From Candidatus Uhrbacteria bacterium RIFCSPLOWO2_02_FULL_49_11 (GTDB taxonomy: Bacteria; Patescibacteriota; Patescibacteriia; 2-02-FULL-49-11): a stretch of DNA of 8,665 nt. Below, in pieces: positions 6,013 to 8,665 of the stretch; the stretch's first letter is position 1; each line of letters starts with the position of its first letter. The stretch lies in NCBI GenBank assembly GCA_001791465.1, contig MGER01000018.1:1-8665 (forward strand), read 5' to 3'. A program made the position numbers and the translations under genes. Below the pieces are notes generated by a model. It worked only from the letters and a program-made list of their open reading frames with translations, ran no database searches and was not told where the DNA came from.

Positions 6013-6969
6013 ATGACTGTTACCATAATTATTCTCATCTTAGGGCTCGTTATACTCATCGCGGGTGCAGAAGGGCTGGTTCGTGGCGCATCGTCGTTCG
6101 CGCGTCGGTTTGGCATCACGCCGCTTGTGATCGGGCTTACCGTTGTTGCGTTCGGCACATCTACCCCTGAGCTTTTCGTGAATATATATTCAGCATTTAA
6201 GGGCGCATCAGATATTGCGATTGGCAACATTATCGGGAGCAATATTGCGAACATTTTTCTTATTTTGGGGCTTTCTGCTGTGATTGCTCCTTTGGCGGTA
6301 AAAAAGAACACCATTTGGAAAGAAATACCTTTTGCGCTTCTCGCTGTGCTATTGGTGTTCCTCATGGGCAATGACGCCATGTTTGACAGAGTGCCATTTA
6401 ACGAACTCACGCGCACGGACGGATTCGCGCTCATAGCGATTTTTGTCATTTTTATGTATTACATTGTGAGCCTCGCAAAGTCGGGTGGTCAAGATAATGG
6501 CGATATTGCATCGTATACGATACCCGTTTCCCTCATGTTGACCATTAGCGGGATCGCCGGCCTCGTGATGGGGGGGAAATTGCTTGTAGATCAGGCCATT
6601 ATCCTTGCGCGTCTCGCGGGAATGTCTGAGGCGCTCATCGGCCTCACCATAGTGGCTGTCGGTACGTCTTTGCCGGAACTCGCGACTTCAGTAGTGGCTG
6701 CGCTACATAAAGAAGATGATATCGCGGTGGGCAATGTCGTGGGATCAAACATATTTAATGTATTTTGGATTTTGGGCGTCACGAGCATTATCCTGCCTTT
6801 GCCGTTCAACCCGCGGGTGAATATAGATGTGGGAGTGTCCATCCTCGCCACTTTCCTATTATTCCTCGCCATGTTTGTCGGTAAGAAACACAAACTTGAG
6901 CGTTGGCAAGGCGCACTGTTTGTTACGCTCTATGGGATCTATATCGGATACTTAATCATGCGCGGGTGA
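6013..6969 (+). CDS. CaCA-family Na+/Ca2+ exchanger (YrbG-like)
   Basis: Inner-membrane cation/Ca2+ antiporter of 318 residues with the two-fold inverted repeat of the family. Alpha-1 (about 41-86) has VVAFGTSTPEL with Glu53 and IGNIIGSNIANIFLILG. Alpha-2 (about 210-255) has IVAVGTSLPEL with Glu222 and VGNVVGSNIFNVFWILG. The two GTSxPE glutamates and the GSNIxN asparagines line the ion site in structurally known exchangers. Roughly ten hydrophobic helices fit the usual topology, and length is typical (310-330). It probably exports Ca2+ in exchange for Na+ (or H+), though ion choice cannot be read from sequence. It starts 79 nt after the SdpI-type gene, with no obvious ribosome binding site or strong promoter in the gap. 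It converges on the minus-strand yhhQ gene with 97 nt between stops. Confidence 0.95.
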   Translation: MTVTIIILILGLVILIAGAEGLVRGASSFARRFGITPLVIGLTVVAFGTSTPELFVNIYSAFKGASDIAIGNIIGSNIANIFLILGLSAVIAPLAVKKNTIWKEIPFALLAVLLVFLMGNDAMFDRVPFNELTRTDGFALIAIFVIFMYYIVSLAKSGGQDNGDIASYTIPVSLMLTISGIAGLVMGGKLLVDQAIILARLAGMSEALIGLTIVAVGTSLPELATSVVAALHKEDDIAVGNVVGSNIFNVFWILGVTSIILPLPFNPRVNIDVGVSILATFLLFLAMFVGKKHKLERWQGALFVTLYGIYIGYLIMRG

Positions 6970-6993
6970 GAATTGCGTTTCGTGTAGATGAGA

Positions 6994-7055
6994 TTGCCAC
7001 CTCGGCAAAAGTAGCTTTTTAGTAGCCTCGCCCTAATCCTTCAAATGAATTGAAG
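6994..7055. terminator. Possible weak terminators between convergent genes
   Basis: The 97-nt gap between the CaCA gene and yhhQ holds two short inverted repeats. TTGCC (6994-6998) pairs with GGCAA (7004-7008), and a run of five Ts follows at 7016-7020 after a 7-nt gap, so it would be a poor plus-strand terminator. CTTCAA (7039-7044) pairs with TTGAAG (7050-7055) with a 5-nt loop but has no T-tract in either direction. Convergent genes usually need termination here, which is the main reason to list them. Confidence 0.3.
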
Positions 7056-7066
7056 TAGTTTATGGA

Positions 7067-7738
7067 TTATCCGAATGAGAATGGATTGAAGCGGGTTGCC
7101 GTATCGTAGTAATCTTCATTTTCTCGGCGTTTTAAGAAAGTTGTAATATAATAGGTGAGAGGCGTGCATAAAACTTCGATCGCGACTTTGAAAATGTAAT
7201 TGGACAGCATAATGCTTGCCAGCAGATGTCCGGAGAGGATGCCGGAGAATGCCACGAAGACGAAAAGCACGGTATCAGCGCCTTCTCCAAAAATGGTCGA
7301 AGTGATAGTGCGCAGCCACAGCCATTTGCCCGAGGTGGCAATTTTTATTTTTGCAAGGATAACGGAGTTAATGAATTCACCCACCAAGTAAGCAAAGACG
7401 CTTGCGGCGACTATGCGGGGAGTAAGGCCAAGGATAGTCTCATACGCGCTTTGTCCTTCCCATCCTGAGGCAGGGGGAAGCGCGCCAACGGCCATGAAGG
7501 TTAATGAAGCGAGGATGATCATGGCAAATCCCGTCCAAATGACGCGCCGCGCTCTTGAATACCCGTATACCTCAGTGAGGATGTCGCCGAAAATATAGCT
7601 CAAGGGGAAGAGGATAGTGCCCCCGTCAAAGGTGAGAGGCCCCAGGGACAGGATTTTACTTGAGGCGATATTTGAAACCAAAAGCACCGTGACGAAGAAC
7701 GCGGTGATGGCGTTGAGATATTTATAATTTTTTTCCAT
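7067..7738 (-). CDS. yhhQ: Queuosine precursor transporter, YhhQ/VUT family (DUF165)
   Basis: This is a 223-residue integral membrane protein with about six helices. YhhQ/QPTR proteins import the queuosine precursors preQ0 and preQ1, shown for E. coli YhhQ. Family marks are VSNIASSKIL (residues 21-30), FDGGTILFPLSYIFGDILTE (37-56) followed by VYGY, and RTITSTIFGEGADTVLFV (143-160). Length is typical (210-240). The start (ATG complementary to 7736-7738) gives a short Lys-containing N-terminus directly before the first helix; no Shine-Dalgarno is visible. No QueC, D, E, F or Tgt gene is in the window, but QueH at 329-868 acts at the end of the same pathway, so import plus finishing fits salvage. 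It is the only minus-strand gene here, divergent from the regulator at 7976, with 237 nt between them. The queuosine role is well supported for the family; the exact precursor is not determinable. Confidence 0.93.
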   Translation of the reverse strand: MEKNYKYLNAITAFFVTVLLVSNIASSKILSLGPLTFDGGTILFPLSYIFGDILTEVYGYSRARRVIWTGFAMIILASLTFMAVGALPPASGWEGQSAYETILGLTPRIVAASVFAYLVGEFINSVILAKIKIATSGKWLWLRTITSTIFGEGADTVLFVFVAFSGILSGHLLASIMLSNYIFKVAIEVLCTPLTYYITTFLKRRENEDYYDTATRFNPFSFG

Positions 7739-7826
7739 TTGAGATTTATGTAAGGGTTATGGTAGATAATGTAGCATGAAAGTTAAAAGTAGCACAGAGG
7801 AAGATGTCTCACATAAAGGTGCAGTA

Positions 7827-7860
7827 ACGTAATTTTTAAGCCATGGCCTGAAAATTACGT
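7827..7860. repeat. Palindrome A (34 bp), upstream copy
   Basis: The left arm begins ACGTAATTTTTAAGCC and the right arm ends GAAAATTACGT, centred on CCATGG (7841-7846). Sixteen of 17 position pairs are complementary if one T·G pair is counted (7837/7850); 7839/7848 (A/C) is the mismatch. It lies between the divergent yhhQ and regulator genes and matches palindrome B at 30 of 34 positions. Likely an operator or element end rather than a terminator, since no T-tract follows. Confidence 0.85.
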
Positions 7861-7935
7861 ATGTTGACTTGTTGATAGGAACGATAAGCGGAGCAAGGGA
7901 AGATATTATCCACTGTATTTATTTATCTCTTTGGG

Positions 7936-7941
7936 TATAAT
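7936..7941 (+). promoter_or_regulatory. Consensus -10 (TATAAT) of the PaaX/Cas2-like gene
   Basis: A perfect TATAAT at 7936-7941 would start transcription near 7948, about 28 nt before the ATG at 7976. The -35 region at the proper distance (about 7913-7918, CTGTAT) is poor, which fits a promoter dependent on or tuned by a factor. The purine-rich AAGGAG at 7944-7949 is 26 nt from the ATG and at the very 5' end of the predicted transcript, too far to serve as a normal ribosome binding site. Confidence 0.6.
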
Positions 7942-7966
7942 AGAAGGAGTAAGGAAGAAGTGAACT

Positions 7967-7986
7967 TTTTTAGCCATGGCTAAAAA
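7967..7986. promoter_or_regulatory. Palindrome C, centred on the start codon of the PaaX/Cas2-like gene
   Basis: A perfect 20-bp palindrome, TTTTTAGCC joined to its mirror GGCTAAAAA through the AT of the ATG codon (7976-7978). It shares the core AGCCATGGC and the flanking T/A runs with palindromes A and B, and is followed by TATACGTA (7987-7994), a shifted version of their outer TTACGT. It lies at about +20 to +39 of the predicted transcript. As DNA it would be a roadblock operator. As RNA it could fold into an 8-bp hairpin with CAUG in the loop, placing the start codon in the loop. Confidence 0.75.
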
Positions 7987-8572
7987 TATACGTAGATACA
8001 CTCACCAATCTATGACAATGAAAGTGCTCCGCGGAGTGGCAACTGCAGGTTTGATTATTCTTGCGGCACAGTCGCCCCTGTTCGCGGTACGTCTTTGGAA
8101 GGGTATTTTCAAGGACCTCAAGGAGGGAAACGTACGAGAACGAAAACGATTGTATGACGCATATACTTATTTAAAGCGATGTGGAATGCTTCAAGTGAAG
8201 TATCAAGGACGGCAGATGTTTATATCATTGACCGCGGAAGGGAAGAAAAAAGTGGGAAAGGATGATATTGATAAGCTCACTATTGCACAACCAAAGGGAT
8301 GGGATGGGCAATGGCGGCTGTTACTATTTGATGTGCCTACACGAGAAAAGAGCAAGCGAGAAGCGCTGCGCGGAAAACTTATTGAACTCGGGTTTACCAT
8401 GCTTCAGAAAAGCGTGTGGGTGCATCCGCATGAGTGTGCGAATGAAGTCGCAATTTTAAAACGGTTTTTTGGTTTCGATGATGGTGCGGTGAAAGTCATC
8501 CCTGTTCCTCATTTGGGGGGAGACGAGGGCAGATTGATGAAGTTATATGGACTCACCACAGAGCATACGTAA
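7976..8572 (+). CDS. PaaX/Cas2-fold transcriptional regulator-like protein
   Basis: The protein has 198 residues. It has a basic N-terminus, a hydrophobic helix (about 18-40), a probable winged helix-turn-helix (about 50-95, with RERKRLYDAYTYLKRCGML, then QGRQMFISLTAEGKKKV as the wing) and a C-terminal Cas2-like ferredoxin fold (about 110-192). The last part shows WDGQWRLLLFDVPTREKSKR, LRGKLIELGFTMLQKSVWVH and PHEC. Asp119 sits where Cas2 keeps its conserved Asp. This layout is that of PaaX-type repressors, which are often mislabelled Cas2. There is no cas1 and no repeat-spacer array here, so a CRISPR role is rejected. The ATG at 7976 is the first possible start, as an in-frame TGA lies at 7961-7963. 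Palindrome C is centred on the start, palindrome B covers the stop and palindrome A lies upstream, so self-repression is the leading idea. Ligand and targets are unknown. Confidence 0.8.
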   Translation: MAKNIRRYTHQSMTMKVLRGVATAGLIILAAQSPLFAVRLWKGIFKDLKEGNVRERKRLYDAYTYLKRCGMLQVKYQGRQMFISLTAEGKKKVGKDDIDKLTIAQPKGWDGQWRLLLFDVPTREKSKREALRGKLIELGFTMLQKSVWVHPHECANEVAILKRFFGFDDGAVKVIPVPHLGGDEGRLMKLYGLTTEHT

Positions 8573-8600
8573 TTTTTAGGCCATGGCATCAAAATTAAGT
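8567..8600. repeat. Palindrome B, overlapping the stop codon of the PaaX/Cas2-like gene
   Basis: Same 34-bp unit as palindrome A, with 30 of 34 identical positions. It is centred on CCATGG (8581-8586) with three mismatched pairs, and extends by CAT (8564-8566) and ATG (8601-8603) to 40 bp. The TAA stop (8570-8572) lies in its left arm. Its left half (8564-8586) is the inverse complement of the right half of palindrome A (7841-7863) with one difference in 23. No T-tract follows, so it is not a canonical terminator, although the hairpin could stabilise the mRNA end. Confidence 0.85.
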
Positions 8601-8601
8601 A

Positions 8602-8636
8602 TGATACGTTATGTTTGTAAACACACTCCCGTATCA
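8602..8636. repeat. Nested inverted repeats downstream of palindrome B
   Basis: TGATACG (8602-8608) and CGTATCA (8630-8636) form a perfect 7-bp inverted repeat with a 21-nt interior. The interior contains a second one, TGTTT (8612-8616) with AAACA (8619-8623). It begins two bases after palindrome B. The rest of the window to 8665 shows no gene. It could be part of the 3' end of the regulator transcript or a control region for a gene beyond the window. Confidence 0.35.
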
Positions 8637-8665
8637 CTCGTGTCCCATTAATAATCCCATAACCT

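Noticed and set aside
5991..6449. Minus-strand open frame of 152 codons opposite the CaCA gene
   Set aside because: It mirrors the alpha-1 half of a clear CaCA exchanger, and its Ser/Asn/Pro-rich product has no family resemblance.
7976..8572. CRISPR-associated Cas2 with a possible CRISPR array from the repeated palindromes
   Set aside because: The protein has an N-terminal winged-helix part as in PaaX-type regulators, there is no cas1 and no other cas gene, and the three palindromes are 140 and 600 bp apart with a gene between them, not regular spacers.
1..8665. UGA read as glycine (Gracilibacteria/Absconditabacteria code)
   Set aside because: queH, the lipoprotein, the S41-type and the CaCA genes all end at TGA exactly where their families end.

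Overview
This 8.7 kb window looks like bacterial chromosome with about 50% GC. It most resembles a Patescibacteria/CPR (Parcubacteria-like) genome, though this is inference. The gene set points that way: a membrane-anchored Gmad2-GerMN protein, a small DUF333 lipoprotein, a single-pass S41-type protein, and a PaaX/Cas2-fold regulator of the kind I associate with CPR genomes. Most start codons lack a usable Shine-Dalgarno sequence. UGA ends several genes that finish where their families should, so the code is the standard bacterial one, not the UGA=Gly code of Gracilibacteria.

Layout. Positions 2-6969 are read on the plus strand: a MazG-type pyrophosphohydrolase (5' end outside the window, interrupted by an in-frame amber codon at 239-241), queH, an AlkD-type DNA-alkylation repair protein, a DUF333 lipoprotein, an S41-type protein, then a tight cluster of a HAD-IB phosphatase, a Gmad2-GerMN protein and an SdpI-type membrane protein, followed by a CaCA-type Na+/Ca2+ exchanger. 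A yhhQ-type queuosine-precursor transporter lies on the minus strand at 7067-7738. Divergent from it is a PaaX/Cas2-fold regulator at 7976-8572.

Two places stand out. The first is the regulator gene. Three related palindromes share the core GCCATGGC: one lies upstream (7827-7860), one is centred exactly on the start codon (7967-7986), and one spans the stop codon (8567-8600). This suggests either a tightly self-controlled regulator or a small cassette bounded by inverted repeats.

The second is the S41-type protein (2161-3543). It carries a J-domain-like segment without HPD where a PDZ domain normally sits. The residue 25 positions after its catalytic-type Ser, normally the catalytic Lys, is Trp. 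It may therefore be an extracytoplasmic pseudoprotease. Its start is preceded by a perfect 14-bp palindrome and further AATTGTT half-sites.

Functional threads: nucleotide-pool housekeeping and repair (MazG, AlkD), queuosine salvage (QueH and YhhQ, about 6 kb apart on opposite strands), and cell-envelope and ion functions (lipoprotein, S41-type, GerMN, SdpI, CaCA).
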